Assembly: GCA_039931065.1 (NCBI GenBank)
Contig: JBDTSP010000012.1
Span: forward strand, 74,347 to 138,346
Length of the DNA stretch: 64,000 bases
Source: CADEED01 sp039931065
GTDB lineage: Bacteria; Pseudomonadota; Gammaproteobacteria; Steroidobacterales; Steroidobacteraceae
Direction of reading: 5' to 3'
Each line of letters begins with the position of its first letter. Within the stretch, counting starts at the first letter, position 1. The translations under genes were made by a program, and so were the position numbers. Under the pieces are notes generated by a model that was given only the letters and a program-made list of their open reading frames with translations, ran no database searches and was not told where the DNA came from. Positions 35,929 through 44,770 of this stretch are shown piece after piece.

Positions 35929-36864
35929 GTGGCTAACCAGCTCCTGACCGATTTCGACTTCACGCCGCCGCCATCGAGCGCGCGCCTGACTGCGTTGCGT
36001 TATTCGCGGCGCATCCAGGACCTCATCGAACTCGCGCGTCTGCACCGGCTGATCGGCATCTGGCTGCTGCTCTGGCCGGTGTTGTGGGCGGTGTGGATCG
36101 CCGGCGGCTCGCATCCGAGCCCCACGGTCGTCGTGATCTTCGTGCTGGGCACCGTCGCCATGCGTTCCGCCGGCTGCGTGATCAACGATCTGTTCGACCG
36201 CGACTTCGACCCGTTCGTGAAGCGCACCCGCGACCGTCCCGTCGCATCGCGCCGCATTTCGCCGGCCGAGGCCGTGGTGTGGTTCCTCGCGCTGATCGGC
36301 GCGGCACTGGCGCTGGTGCTGCAGCTGGATCCGACGACCATTCACATGTCGGTGTACGGCGCGATACTCGCCGTCACCTATCCACTGTTCAAACGCTTTT
36401 TTCCGCTGCCGCAGTTCTACCTGGGAGTGGCGTTCAGCTGGGGCGTGCCGATGGCCTTCAATGCGCAGACGGGCAACATTCCGCGCGTCGCGTGGATACT
36501 TTTCTTCGCCGGGATCATCTGGGCCGCCATCTACGACACGATGTACGCCATGGTCGATCGCGACGACGATCTGAAGATAGGCATCAAATCGAGCGCCATC
36601 GTGTTCGGCGACATGGACAAGGTCATCGTCGGCATGTTGCAGGTGCTGATGTTGTTCGCGCTGTACCTGGTCGGCACGAACATGGAGTTCGGTTACTGGT
36701 ACAACGCCGGGCTCGTGGGCGCGGCGGTGTTCTTCGCCTGGCAACAGTGGTTGATTCGCAAGCGCCAGCCCGAAGCCTGTTTCGCGGCGTTTCTGAACAA
36801 CCAGTACGTCGGGTTGTCGGTGTTCGCCGGCATCTTCCTCGAATACGCGTTCCGTACCGGCTAG
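35929..36864 (+). CDS. ubiA: 4-hydroxybenzoate octaprenyltransferase
   Basis: Polytopic inner-membrane prenyltransferase of 311 residues that attaches the polyprenyl tail to 4-hydroxybenzoate in ubiquinone synthesis. The first Asp-rich motif NDLFDRDFDP (about residues 85-94) and the second YDTMYAMVDRDDD (about 203-215) are intact, with seven to nine hydrophobic helices around them. The start is GTG 35929; the ATG at 35916 is out of frame. It follows tonB by 29 bp. The 3' end overlaps by a few bases a decayed minus-strand gene remnant. Confidence 0.94.
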   Translation: MANQLLTDFDFTPPPSSARLTALRYSRRIQDLIELARLHRLIGIWLLLWPVLWAVWIAGGSHPSPTVVVIFVLGTVAMRSAGCVINDLFDRDFDPFVKRTRDRPVASRRISPAEAVVWFLALIGAALALVLQLDPTTIHMSVYGAILAVTYPLFKRFFPLPQFYLGVAFSWGVPMAFNAQTGNIPRVAWILFFAGIIWAAIYDTMYAMVDRDDDLKIGIKSSAIVFGDMDKVIVGMLQVLMLFALYLVGTNMEFGYWYNAGLVGAAVFFAWQQWLIRKRQPEACFAAFLNNQYVGLSVFAGIFLEYAFRTG

Positions 36865-37109
36865 CGCGCAACCAGCGCGACGCGAAAGCCCCGATTGGCG
36901 CTGACTTCCATCGGTGGGTTACCCGCGCGGCTGGCCGCACGTTCAGCGACCGCGAAAGTGCTGTCGACTCAGTTCCGCTGCTTACCGCTCGCGACCGGAT
37001 CGGTGTGAATGCTCCAGTCCGCGTCGAGGTCGACGCGGGTCGCGCCACTGGCGCCGCCACAAGCCAGCAGCAGCGCCAAACTCGCGATCCTGGTAGTTAG
37101 TCTGTTCAT
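36861..37109 (-). pseudogene. Remnant joining a secreted glycosidase N-terminus to an unrelated tail
   Basis: ATG 37107-37109 opens a signal-peptide sequence (MNRLTTRIASLALLLACGG) and then TRVDLDADWSIHTDPV, which resembles the N-terminus of secreted family 2 type glycosidases. It ends at TGA 36969-36971. The same frame continues to TAG 36861-36863, and that part (ending NRGFRVALVAR) looks like the C-terminus of a formylglycine-generating-enzyme-like protein. Upstream, a 17-codon fragment (MEAMRKAVTLDGG) overlaps the ATG by ATGA. The most economical reading is a large internal deletion. Family names are tentative. Confidence 0.5.
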
Positions 37110-37182
37110 GGCATCACCATTCCGCCGTCGAGCGTCACCGCCTTGCGCATGGCTTCCATGCGCTTGCGCCCCCTCGGGCTGA

Positions 37183-38112
37183 TCAATCGATGAAGGGCTC
37201 GACATTCTCGCGCTCGCCGATCAGGAACGCATCGGCCACCAGTTGCATCGGCCGCCAGTCGACTTCCGACGCGCCGCCCGCGCAGAGATCCGCGAAACGT
37301 GCGTAGAGCCGCGCGTACTCGCCGCGCAGGTCGGCCGGTTCCTGCTGCGCCCCGTCGATGGAGAACTGGCTGCCACCCATCGAAAGTTTGAGCGTGCCCT
37401 GATCGGTTTCGAGTTCGATGTCCCAGGTCTGCACGCCGGTATGGCGGAAATCGAACTCCGCATCGATGGCCACACCGTCCTCGGTGCGCAATTTCAGATC
37501 GACGGCGATGGGCGCCTGCTTGTTGGCCGGGAACTTGAGGTGCGCGGAAGTCACCAGCACTTCGGCCGACAGGATTTCGGTCAACATCGACAACGCATTG
37601 ATGCCGGGATCGAACACGCCATAACCACCGGCTTCCCAGATCCACTGCTGGCCCGGATGCCAGATACGAACGTCTTCCTTCCAAACGATGCGGCCGCGCT
37701 TGAGTGTGCGTTTGCGAAACCATTCACGGGCCGGCGGCACGCCGGCGGCGAAACGCGAATGCCAGGTCTGGAACAAGGTGGGGCCGAGGCGTGCGGCCTG
37801 CGCGGCCAGCAAGGCAATCTCGCGCGTGGTCGTGGCCGGCGGTTTTTCCAGCAAAACGTGTTTCCCCGCCTCGAGTGCGAGCGCCGCGGCGGAAAAATGC
37901 GCCTGGGGCGGCGTGCAGATGGCGATGCAGTCGATGTCCGGCCGGCCGGAAAGCATCGAGGGCAGGTCGGCGAAATTCGCGACACCATCCACCTGCGTAT
38001 TGCGGCTGGCGCAGGCGACCAACTCGAAGCGCTCACTCGCCTGCATGACCGGGATGTGCTGGTCCCGCGCGATTTTCCCGACGCCAATCAGACCCACGCG
38101 CAGCCGTCGCAT
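37183..38112 (-). CDS. D-galactose 1-dehydrogenase-like Gfo/Idh/MocA oxidoreductase
   Basis: NAD(P)-dependent oxidoreductase of 309 residues. The N-terminal Rossmann motif GLIGVGKIARDQHIP and the EKPPATT motif of the Gfo/Idh/MocA family are present; the C-terminal half is the family alpha/beta domain. Resemblance to bacterial galactose dehydrogenases, together with the divergent DgoK-DgoA-symporter genes, indicates oxidation of galactose (or a related aldose such as arabinose or fucose) to the lactone. ATG 38110-38112 is clear. It may be the first gene of a minus-strand operon now truncated at 36861-37109. Confidence 0.8.
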   Translation of the reverse strand: MRRLRVGLIGVGKIARDQHIPVMQASERFELVACASRNTQVDGVANFADLPSMLSGRPDIDCIAICTPPQAHFSAAALALEAGKHVLLEKPPATTTREIALLAAQAARLGPTLFQTWHSRFAAGVPPAREWFRKRTLKRGRIVWKEDVRIWHPGQQWIWEAGGYGVFDPGINALSMLTEILSAEVLVTSAHLKFPANKQAPIAVDLKLRTEDGVAIDAEFDFRHTGVQTWDIELETDQGTLKLSMGGSQFSIDGAQQEPADLRGEYARLYARFADLCAGGASEVDWRPMQLVADAFLIGERENVEPFID

Positions 38113-38322
38113 ATCCCAATCCCTCGTATGGTGCTATTTAAACTATCAAAGGTGGCCACAGCCGGCCGACGCGGGAATCTACCCTCGCGTACAGACATTG
38201 GACAGTGGCAGGACACGACAAGAAGTACTAGGCGCGTGCGCTTCAAGTAGGCAACATGCCGCAGCGGCGCGCACCGCTTCGCGAGGGGCTATTCGGACAA
38301 TGACCAGGATGATTCCGGCACG

Positions 38323-39285
38323 ATGCGGTGGCTACTGATGGCGCGCGCCAGCTTCATCGCGGGCGACTGGGGCACGAGCCAGCTGCGCCTCTACCTGTGC
38401 GACGCCGCTAACAACGTTCTCGAGACGCGCACCGGCCGTGGCGCGGCCGCCGCGCGTGGCGAACACGAGAAGGTGCTCGATGGCGAAATCGCCGCCTGGG
38501 AAACTTCCGCGGGGCCTCTGCCCATCGTGTTGTGCGGAATGATCGGTTCCAGCATCGGCTGGGTGCAGGCTCCCTATCTACCCGCGCCGGCCGATCCGCA
38601 GCGTCTGGCGGCGGCCAGTGTGAGTCTGCGCGGCGGACGCGTTCGCATCGTACCGGGCGTGAGCTGCCGCAACCGGCTGGCGGCGCCCGACGTGATGCGC
38701 GGCGAGGAGACGCAGATCCTGGGCGCGCTGGTGCTCGACCCGCGCCTGCGCGCCGGCCAGCACCTGTTCTGTCTGCCCGGCACCCACACCAAGTGGGTGG
38801 TGGTGCGCGACGGCGCCATCACCGAATTCCTGACCGCGCCCACGGGCGAAATTTTCGACCTGCTGAACAAACACAGCGTGATGGTGCGCGACGGCACCGA
38901 CGATTGCGCCATGAACGACAAAGCGTTCGAAGCCGCCTTGCAGCGCGTGCGCGCGCAACCTGGAGTGGAATTGCTGCACCGGATCTTCGAAGTCCGCAGC
39001 CGGCGGCTGCTGTCGGAGTTGCCGGCCGATGATGCCGCGAGCTACATGTCCGGGTTGCTGATCGGCAGCGACGTTGCCGGCGCCACGCGTCTGTTCGCGG
39101 ATGAAACGCGTGGCAATACGGTTCACCTGATCGCCGCGCCAGGGCTGATACACGCCTATTCGACTGCGTTGCGCGCGTTCGGGCTCGCGCCCGGCGTCAT
39201 CGATGGCGGGTCGGCGTCGATCGCGGGCCTCGCTGAAATCTTCCGCCTCTCGCAGTCGGCCGGAGCGCAACGTGCCGCCGGCTGA
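38323..39285 (+). CDS. dgoK: 2-dehydro-3-deoxygalactonokinase
   Basis: Sugar acid kinase of about 320 residues that phosphorylates KDGal at C6. The N-terminal phosphate-binding FIAGDWGTSQLRLYL, the central RGEETQILGAL, and LFCLPGTHTKWV match the DgoK family. The start could be ATG 38323 or, closer to the family, ATG 38338 (MARASFIAGDWGTS); neither has a strong binding site. It is the first gene of a plus-strand operon with dgoA, the symporter and an esterase, and divergent from the galactose dehydrogenase. Confidence 0.9.
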   Translation: MRWLLMARASFIAGDWGTSQLRLYLCDAANNVLETRTGRGAAAARGEHEKVLDGEIAAWETSAGPLPIVLCGMIGSSIGWVQAPYLPAPADPQRLAAASVSLRGGRVRIVPGVSCRNRLAAPDVMRGEETQILGALVLDPRLRAGQHLFCLPGTHTKWVVVRDGAITEFLTAPTGEIFDLLNKHSVMVRDGTDDCAMNDKAFEAALQRVRAQPGVELLHRIFEVRSRRLLSELPADDAASYMSGLLIGSDVAGATRLFADETRGNTVHLIAAPGLIHAYSTALRAFGLAPGVIDGGSASIAGLAEIFRLSQSAGAQRAAG

Positions 39286-39904
39286 AGCAACGACACAAAC
39301 CGCAACACCGGTCGTCGCGATCCTGCGCGGCCTCACACCCGAGCGCGCTTCATCCGTGGGCGCCGCCCTGCGCGGCGCCGGCATACGCATCCTCGAGGTG
39401 CCGCTCAATTCGCCCGAGCCTTACAAGAGCATCGAGATCCTGGCCGCCGAATCCGGCAGCGATTGCCTGGTGGGCGCCGGCACCGTGCTCAGCGTCGAGC
39501 AGGTTGAACGCACATACCTGGCCGGCGGGCGGCTTATGGTTTCGCCCAACACCAATCCGGTCGTCATCCGCGCGGCGCTCGCGCGCGGCATGCAGGTGAT
39601 GCCGGGATTCGGTACGCCGAGCGAAGCGTTTGCCGCGGTTGCGGCGGGAGCGCAGATCCTCAAGCTTTTTCCCGCCGCAACCTACGGGCCGAAACATCTG
39701 CGCGCCTTGCGCGAAGTATTGCCCGCGGGCACTCAGGTCTATCCGGTGGGCGGCATCGGCGCGGCGGATGTCGCGCCGTGGCTCGAAGCGGGCGCCGGCG
39801 GTTTCGGTTTTGGTTCGGAATTGTTCAAACCAGCATTCACGATAGAAGAAATAACGGCGCGTGCCGTGCGGGTCATCGCGGCCCTCACGCAGCGACCGTC
39901 CTGA
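39272..39904 (+). CDS. dgoA: 2-dehydro-3-deoxy-6-phosphogalactonate aldolase
   Basis: Class I KDPG/KDPGal aldolase of 210 residues that splits KDPGal into pyruvate and glyceraldehyde 3-phosphate. VVAILRGLTPE, the LEVPLNSPEP block typical of the galactonate branch, GAGTVLS, and the Schiff-base Lys in ILKLFPAATYGP are present. The start is GTG 39272 with GGAG six bases upstream, overlapping the dgoK stop by 14 bp; the frame remains open inside dgoK further upstream. Confidence 0.92.
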   Translation: MPPAEATTQTATPVVAILRGLTPERASSVGAALRGAGIRILEVPLNSPEPYKSIEILAAESGSDCLVGAGTVLSVEQVERTYLAGGRLMVSPNTNPVVIRAALARGMQVMPGFGTPSEAFAAVAAGAQILKLFPAATYGPKHLRALREVLPAGTQVYPVGGIGAADVAPWLEAGAGGFGFGSELFKPAFTIEEITARAVRVIAALTQRPS

Positions 39905-39926
39905 CTTTCAAGCCCGGGGGATCAAG

Positions 39927-41489
39927 ATGACTCTATCCACACTCGATATCGCGATCGTCGCGATCTACGCGGTTTTCATCTTCGTGCTGGCCCAATGGGT
40001 GTCGCGCGAGAAGGATCAACACCAGAAGAGCGCGCAGGATTATTTCCTTGCCTCGCGTGCGCTGCCCTGGTGGGCCATCGGCACTTCGCTGATCGCCGCG
40101 AATATTTCCGCCGAGCAGATCATCGGCATGTCGGGATCGGGCTACGTCATCGGTCTCGGCATTGCCTCCTACGAATGGATGGCCGCGATCACGCTGATCA
40201 TCGTCGGCAAATTCTTCGTGCCGATCTTCCTCAAGAACGGCATCTACACCATGCCGGAATTCCTCGAGAAGCGTTACAGCCCCGGCGTGCGCACCGTCAT
40301 GGCCATCTTCTGGCTGCTGCTGTACGTGTTCGTGAATCTCACCGCCATCCTGTGGCTTGGCGCGACCGCGGTGCATACGGTCACGGGCATGGACGTGCAG
40401 TGGGCGATCATCGCACTCGGCGTATTCGCCGGGGCCTACGCGTTGTACGGCGGCCTCAAGGCAGTCGCGCTCACCGACATCGTGCAAGTGTCGCTGCTGG
40501 TGATGGGTGGCCTGGTCATCAGCTACATTGCGCTCACGAAGATCGGCGACGGCCAGGGTCTCGTGCACGGCTTCACGCGCCTGACGACCGAACTGCCCGA
40601 GAAGTTCGACATGATCCTCTCGCCCGACAATCCCAACTACAAGGATCTGCCGGGCCTCGCGGTCATCCTCGGCGGCATGTGGGTGATGAACGTTTCGTAC
40701 TGGGGCTTCAACCAGTACATCATCCAGCGCGCGCTCGGCGCCAAAAGCATTCGCGAAGCCCAGAAGGGCATCGTGCTCGCGGCATTCCTGAAGTTGTTGA
40801 TGCCGGTGATCATCGTGTTGCCGGGCATCGCGGCCGTCATCCTCGCGCCGAATCTCGAGCGGCCCGACGAGGCGTACCCGCACCTGATGGCGATGTTGCC
40901 CTCGGGCATCCTCGGCCTCGTGTTCGCAGCGCTGGTCGCGGCAATCGTTGCCTCGCTCGGATCGAAGATCAATTCGATCGCCACGATTTTCACGATGGAT
41001 CTCTATCGGTCGTGGAATCCCGAGACGCCGACGCAGAAGCTGGTCGTGATCGGCCGCGTCGCGGCAGTGATTTCGCTCCTGATCGCCATCGCGATGGCGA
41101 AACCGCTGCTCGGCAATTTCCAGCAGGGCTTCCAGTACATCCAGGAGTTCACCGGCTTCTTCACGCCGGGCATCTGCGTGATCTTCCTGCTCGGCATGTT
41201 CTGGGAGCGCACCACGGCGACCGGCGCGATGGTCGCGGCTATCGGTTCATTCGTGTTGTCGCTCGCGCTGTGGCTGTGGTGGCCGGAGCTGCCGTTCATG
41301 AATCGCGTCGGCCTGGCGTTCCTGCTGTGCACCGCGGTCGCGGTGGCGCTGTCGCTGATGGAGAAACCCAGCCAGGCGGCGCTGCGCGTCGATCTGCGTA
41401 ACATCGACTACTCGACGAGTGTCGGCTTCAACGCCGCCGCGCTCATCATCGTCGGCGTCCTGGTCGCGCTGTACGCGGTCTGGTGGTAG
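39927..41489 (+). CDS. Sodium:solute symporter (SSS family, sugar type)
   Basis: Polytopic inner-membrane transporter of 520 residues, with 13-14 hydrophobic segments, resembling vSGLT and other SSS sugar carriers. Conserved features include DYFLASRALPWWAIGTSL, NISAEQIIGMSGSGY, and NVSYWGFNQYIIQRALGAKS, close to the SGLT helix 6-7 region. Operon context makes galactose the likeliest substrate, co-imported with sodium. Start ATG 39927 has GGGGG six bases upstream. It is 22 bp after dgoA and ends overlapping or abutting the esterase gene. Confidence 0.87.
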   Translation: MTLSTLDIAIVAIYAVFIFVLAQWVSREKDQHQKSAQDYFLASRALPWWAIGTSLIAANISAEQIIGMSGSGYVIGLGIASYEWMAAITLIIVGKFFVPIFLKNGIYTMPEFLEKRYSPGVRTVMAIFWLLLYVFVNLTAILWLGATAVHTVTGMDVQWAIIALGVFAGAYALYGGLKAVALTDIVQVSLLVMGGLVISYIALTKIGDGQGLVHGFTRLTTELPEKFDMILSPDNPNYKDLPGLAVILGGMWVMNVSYWGFNQYIIQRALGAKSIREAQKGIVLAAFLKLLMPVIIVLPGIAAVILAPNLERPDEAYPHLMAMLPSGILGLVFAALVAAIVASLGSKINSIATIFTMDLYRSWNPETPTQKLVVIGRVAAVISLLIAIAMAKPLLGNFQQGFQYIQEFTGFFTPGICVIFLLGMFWERTTATGAMVAAIGSFVLSLALWLWWPELPFMNRVGLAFLLCTAVAVALSLMEKPSQAALRVDLRNIDYSTSVGFNAAALIIVGVLVALYAVWW

Positions 41490-41491
41490 CC

Positions 41492-42352
41492 GTGCGCGCA
41501 GCGTTCGTGCTGGTCGCCGGCTTGCTGCTCGCGCAGCTGGCCGGCGCCGCTTCGCCTGCGGTCGAAACCCTGTTGTTGTGGCCGGGCGGCGCGCCCGGCG
41601 CGGCCGCCAGTGGCGGCGACGAAACGGTGCGCGTGACGGAGCAAGGTGAACACGTGGTCTCGAACGTGCACCGGCCGACCATCGCGGTCTATCTACCTTC
41701 GAAGAAGCTCGCGACCGGCGCGGCCGTGGTGGTGGTGCCCGGCGGCGGCCATCGCGAGTTGTGGATGGATCACGAGGGTTACAACATCGCGAAGTTCCTG
41801 AATACCCAGGGCATCGCGGCGTTCGTGCTGAAATACCGGCTGGCGCGCGCGCCGAACTCCACCTACTCGATCGATGGCGATGCGTTGAACGACCTCAAAC
41901 GCGCGTTACGCACGGTGCGGGCCCGTGCCTCCGGCTGGTCCGTCGATCCGCACAAGGTGGGAGTCATCGGCTTCTCCGCCGGTGGACAATTGGCCGCGCT
42001 TGGCGCCACGCGTTCCGACGCCGGCGATGCGAACGCGACTGACGCAATCGAGAAGCAGGGCTCACGTCCGGATTTCGTCGGGCTGGTCTACCCGGGCACG
42101 TGGCCCGATCTCAAACTCGCGGATGACACGCCGCCGATGTTCCTGCTGTGCGGCGGCGACGACCGCCCGGAAGTGGTCACCGCCATCACGCATATCTATT
42201 TATCGCTGCGCGAGAACAAGGTGCCGGCCGAGCTGCACCTGTATGACCGCGTCGCGCACGGCTTCGGGCTGCGCGCCAGCAACAAGGGGCCGATCTCGGC
42301 CTGGCCGCAGCAGTTCGTGGACTGGATTGGACCGACACTGGCCGCGCGCTGA
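41492..42352 (+). CDS. Secreted alpha/beta hydrolase (acetyl esterase-like)
   Basis: Exported hydrolase of about 286 residues. A signal peptide (VRAAFVLVAGLLLAQLAGA) is followed by an alpha/beta fold with VVPGGGHRE (oxyanion region), the nucleophile elbow GFSAGG, and C-terminal Asp and His (GGDDRPE, VAHGFGLR). It resembles the acetylxylan-esterase and BD-FAE group found with plant-polysaccharide genes. The start is GTG 41492 or GTG 41483; the upstream symporter stops at 41489. Its role may be to deacetylate galactose-containing oligosaccharides. Confidence 0.82.
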   Translation: MRAAFVLVAGLLLAQLAGAASPAVETLLLWPGGAPGAAASGGDETVRVTEQGEHVVSNVHRPTIAVYLPSKKLATGAAVVVVPGGGHRELWMDHEGYNIAKFLNTQGIAAFVLKYRLARAPNSTYSIDGDALNDLKRALRTVRARASGWSVDPHKVGVIGFSAGGQLAALGATRSDAGDANATDAIEKQGSRPDFVGLVYPGTWPDLKLADDTPPMFLLCGGDDRPEVVTAITHIYLSLRENKVPAELHLYDRVAHGFGLRASNKGPISAWPQQFVDWIGPTLAAR

Positions 42353-42360
42353 GCGCGGCC
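42340..42360 (+). terminator. Possible terminator of the galactose operon
   Basis: GGCCGCGC (42340-42347) and GCGCGGCC (42353-42360) form a perfect 8-bp stem around the hydrolase stop codon, followed by GCTCTTT. The T-run is short, so the assignment is tentative. Confidence 0.4.
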
Positions 42361-42401
42361 GCTCTTTACGGCGCGCGGATGGCGCGCAGCAACGGAGGGC
42401 T

Positions 42402-42707
42402 TCAGCTCTGCTGGGCCTTCGCCGTGCGCTCCATCAGCGCCAGCGCTTCCTTGATGAGCGCGCGGCAGGCCTTGGCGGCGCCATCGGCGTTGCCGTTCCT
42501 GATGGCGCGATAGATCTTGTCGGGCGTGTCGTAGTCGGCGAGCGCACCCTTCGCCTTGTTCGTCAGGCGAATCGAGAATCGCAGCGCCGTTTCGACGATC
42601 GGCGTGAGCTGGTGATAGAAGCGGTTGCCGCTGATTTCGAGAATCGTTGCGTGAAAGGCGATATCGGCCGCCACCGGGTCGAAGTGCCCGCTGATCGCAC
42701 CCTTCAT
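42402..42707 (-). pseudogene. GntR/FadR-type regulator remnant, FCD domain only
   Basis: 101 residues matching only the C-terminal effector-binding FCD domain of FadR-subfamily GntR regulators: DIAFHATILEISGNRFYHQL, then a helical tail AIRNGNADGAAKACRALI. The N-terminal winged helix is absent, and a TGA lies in frame three codons upstream, so it is not merely a late start call. Two of the metal-binding His residues usual in FCD proteins are also not apparent. It probably once regulated the adjacent galactose genes; a typical intact member has about 230 residues. Confidence 0.75.
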
Positions 42708-42838
42708 CGGCGATCAGGACATGCGGCTCACCGCCCGCCGGCTCCAGTAGTTAGATAAATACCGATGGCGACCAGCCGCACACCCGATCGGGGTCGACGC
42801 CAACCACTTTTTGCCCGCGTTCGACTCCGTGCGCCAGC

Positions 42839-43594
42839 TCAGACCGTTTCTTCGACGCCTAACTCCTTGAGGATCGCCACGCGCAATGCCTGCGCTTCCG
42901 GGCTCGACAACTTGCGCGGGTGCTCGAACGGCACGTCGAACGAAGCCTGTATACGCGCCGGCCGAGGTGACAACACCAGGATTCGATCGGCGACGTGAAT
43001 CGCTTCTTCGACGTCGTGCGTGATCAGCATGACCGTGAGTCTTTCCTGCGCGAGGATGCGCAGCAGTTCGTTCTGCATCCGCAGGCTCATGAGGGCATCG
43101 AGTGCCGAGAACGGCTCGTCCATGTAGAGGATCTCGGGCCTCACCACGAGAGCACGCGCGATCTCGGCGCGCTTCAACATGCCACCTGACAACTCGTGTG
43201 GATAGTTGTTCTCGAATCCCTTGAGGCCGACCATCGCGGCGTATTCGTCCGCCAGCGCCTCGCGATCGCTCATCTCGTCAGGCAGACCGAACAACAGGTT
43301 CTGCTTCACGGTCAGCCACGGAAATACCGAACCCTGCTGCGTGATCAGCACGCCCTTTGGATTCGGCTTCAGGCGCGGCTTGCCGTCGACCAGCACCGCG
43401 CCCGAATCCGGCGCGAGAAAGCCCGCCATGATGTTCATCAGCGTGGTCTTGCCGCAGCCGGAAGGACCCACGATCGCGACGAACTCGCCGTCGCCGACCT
43501 TGAAATCGAGGTCCGCGATGACTTCGAGCCGGCCTTTGTCCGCGGCAAAACCCTTGCGGACGTTCTGCACCACGAGCTTGGACTTAATGAACAT
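42839..43594 (-). CDS. NitT/TauT-type ABC transporter ATP-binding protein
   Basis: Cytoplasmic ATPase of 251 residues. Walker A GPSGCGKTT, signature LSGGMLKRAEIARAL and Walker B ILYMDEPFSALD are intact, as in SsuB/TauB/NrtD. ATG 43592-43594 overlaps the permease 3' end by 11 bp. Last gene of a five-gene chain (binding protein, SCO, cupredoxin, permease, ATPase), all with overlapping ends. The substrate cannot be read from this subunit. Confidence 0.88.
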   Translation of the reverse strand: MFIKSKLVVQNVRKGFAADKGRLEVIADLDFKVGDGEFVAIVGPSGCGKTTLMNIMAGFLAPDSGAVLVDGKPRLKPNPKGVLITQQGSVFPWLTVKQNLLFGLPDEMSDREALADEYAAMVGLKGFENNYPHELSGGMLKRAEIARALVVRPEILYMDEPFSALDALMSLRMQNELLRILAQERLTVMLITHDVEEAIHVADRILVLSPRPARIQASFDVPFEHPRKLSSPEAQALRVAILKELGVEETV

Positions 43595-44342
43595 AGCGCC
43601 ACCGCACGATCTTCATGCTCTCCAGCAATCTCATGGAGCCGTCGAGCATGAGCCCGATCAGGCCGATGATGATCATCCCTGCGATCACCAGGTCGTATCG
43701 ATTGCCGGCGTTGCGTGAGTCGATGATCAGGTACCCGAGACCGGAATGAAGCGCGATCATTTCGGCGGCGACCACCACGAGCCAGGCCACGCCGAGTCCG
43801 ATCCGCATTCCGACGATGATCTGCGGCAACGTCGCCGGGATCACGACCTGCAGAAAAAGCTTCTTGCGTGTCACGCCGAAGTTGTCCGCCGCGCGCAGGT
43901 ACCGTTTCTCGATGGTGTGCACGCCCTCGGTGGTCTGCACGATCATCGGGAAGACCGAGGCGATGAAGATCAGGTAGATAGGCGAGGCGTTGCCGATGCC
44001 GAACCACAGGATGGCGATCGGGATCCACGCAATCGGCGAGATCGGCCGCAGGATCTGGAACACCGGGTTCAGCGTGACGAACGCGCCGCGCACCCAGCCC
44101 ATCCACAGCCCGAGCGGAATCGCGAACGCCACGGCGATGCCGAAACCCGCGCCCACGCGCATCAACGAGGCGCCGATGTGTTCCCACAAGGTGCCGTCCT
44201 TGACGAGTTCCGCCGTGCCGGTGACGACTCCCCACGGCGTGGGAAAAATCACGCTCTTGGTCGCCACCACTGCGGCCCACCAGATGCCCACCACCACCGC
44301 GAGCACGACGATCGATGGCAACGCCTGCTTTGCACCCTTCAT
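43584..44342 (-). CDS. NitT/TauT-type ABC transporter permease
   Basis: Inner-membrane permease of 252 residues with about six helices and the BPD_transp_1 EAA-type loop (DNFGVTRKKLFLQVVIPATLP), as in SsuC/TauC. The start is ATG 44340-44342, whose A-T-G-A overlaps the cupredoxin stop; GGGAG lies upstream. The longer frame to 44453 overlaps the cupredoxin gene and has no family similarity. It pairs with the ATPase at 42839-43594. Confidence 0.87.
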   Translation of the reverse strand: MKGAKQALPSIVVLAVVVGIWWAAVVATKSVIFPTPWGVVTGTAELVKDGTLWEHIGASLMRVGAGFGIAVAFAIPLGLWMGWVRGAFVTLNPVFQILRPISPIAWIPIAILWFGIGNASPIYLIFIASVFPMIVQTTEGVHTIEKRYLRAADNFGVTRKKLFLQVVIPATLPQIIVGMRIGLGVAWLVVVAAEMIALHSGLGYLIIDSRNAGNRYDLVIAGMIIIGLIGLMLDGSMRLLESMKIVRWRYVH

Positions 44343-44770
44343 CTTGTTCTGTTCTCCCACCATTCCCGTAAGCGCCAGCGAATCTTCGACCACGGCATCA
44401 CTGGCTTCTCTTCCACCAGGATCGTCATCTGTCCACTCGCGTGTGCCGTACACGCGAAGTTGTAACTCGACGCTTTCTCGAACGGCAGCCGGAAACTCTG
44501 GCCCGGCATTATGATGGTCGGGCCGAAAACCTGCGGCACTTCGTCGAGATTTCGCAGCAGCAACACGTCATTGACCCCGAGCGTCAGCCGTATTCGCGCC
44601 GGCAGGATCTCTACTTTGTCGCCGGCCATGCGGCGCGCGTAGGTGCCCTTCGGAATCTCGAACAACTCGTCGTGTGTCGGCACCTCGATGGGCGCGAAGC
44701 CGGCCCATCCGAGCACAGCGACGGTCGCGCCGATCAATGGCCAGGCGATGATCCGAACGCGCCGGTTCAT
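44339..44770 (-). CDS. Membrane-anchored cupredoxin-like protein
   Basis: Protein of 143 residues with one N-terminal membrane helix or signal anchor (about 7-25), then a plastocyanin-like beta domain. FACTAHASGQM provides the Cys, His and Met of a type 1 copper site loop; an upstream His equivalent is not certain (PTHDELF is one option). It could bind copper in the periplasm and transfer it or electrons. It overlaps the SCO gene by ATGA upstream and the permease by ATGA downstream, so it is made in step with an ABC importer. I know no named orthologue. Confidence 0.7.
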   Translation of the reverse strand: MNRRVRIIAWPLIGATVAVLGWAGFAPIEVPTHDELFEIPKGTYARRMAGDKVEILPARIRLTLGVNDVLLLRNLDEVPQVFGPTIIMPGQSFRLPFEKASSYNFACTAHASGQMTILVEEKPVMPWSKIRWRLREWWENRTR

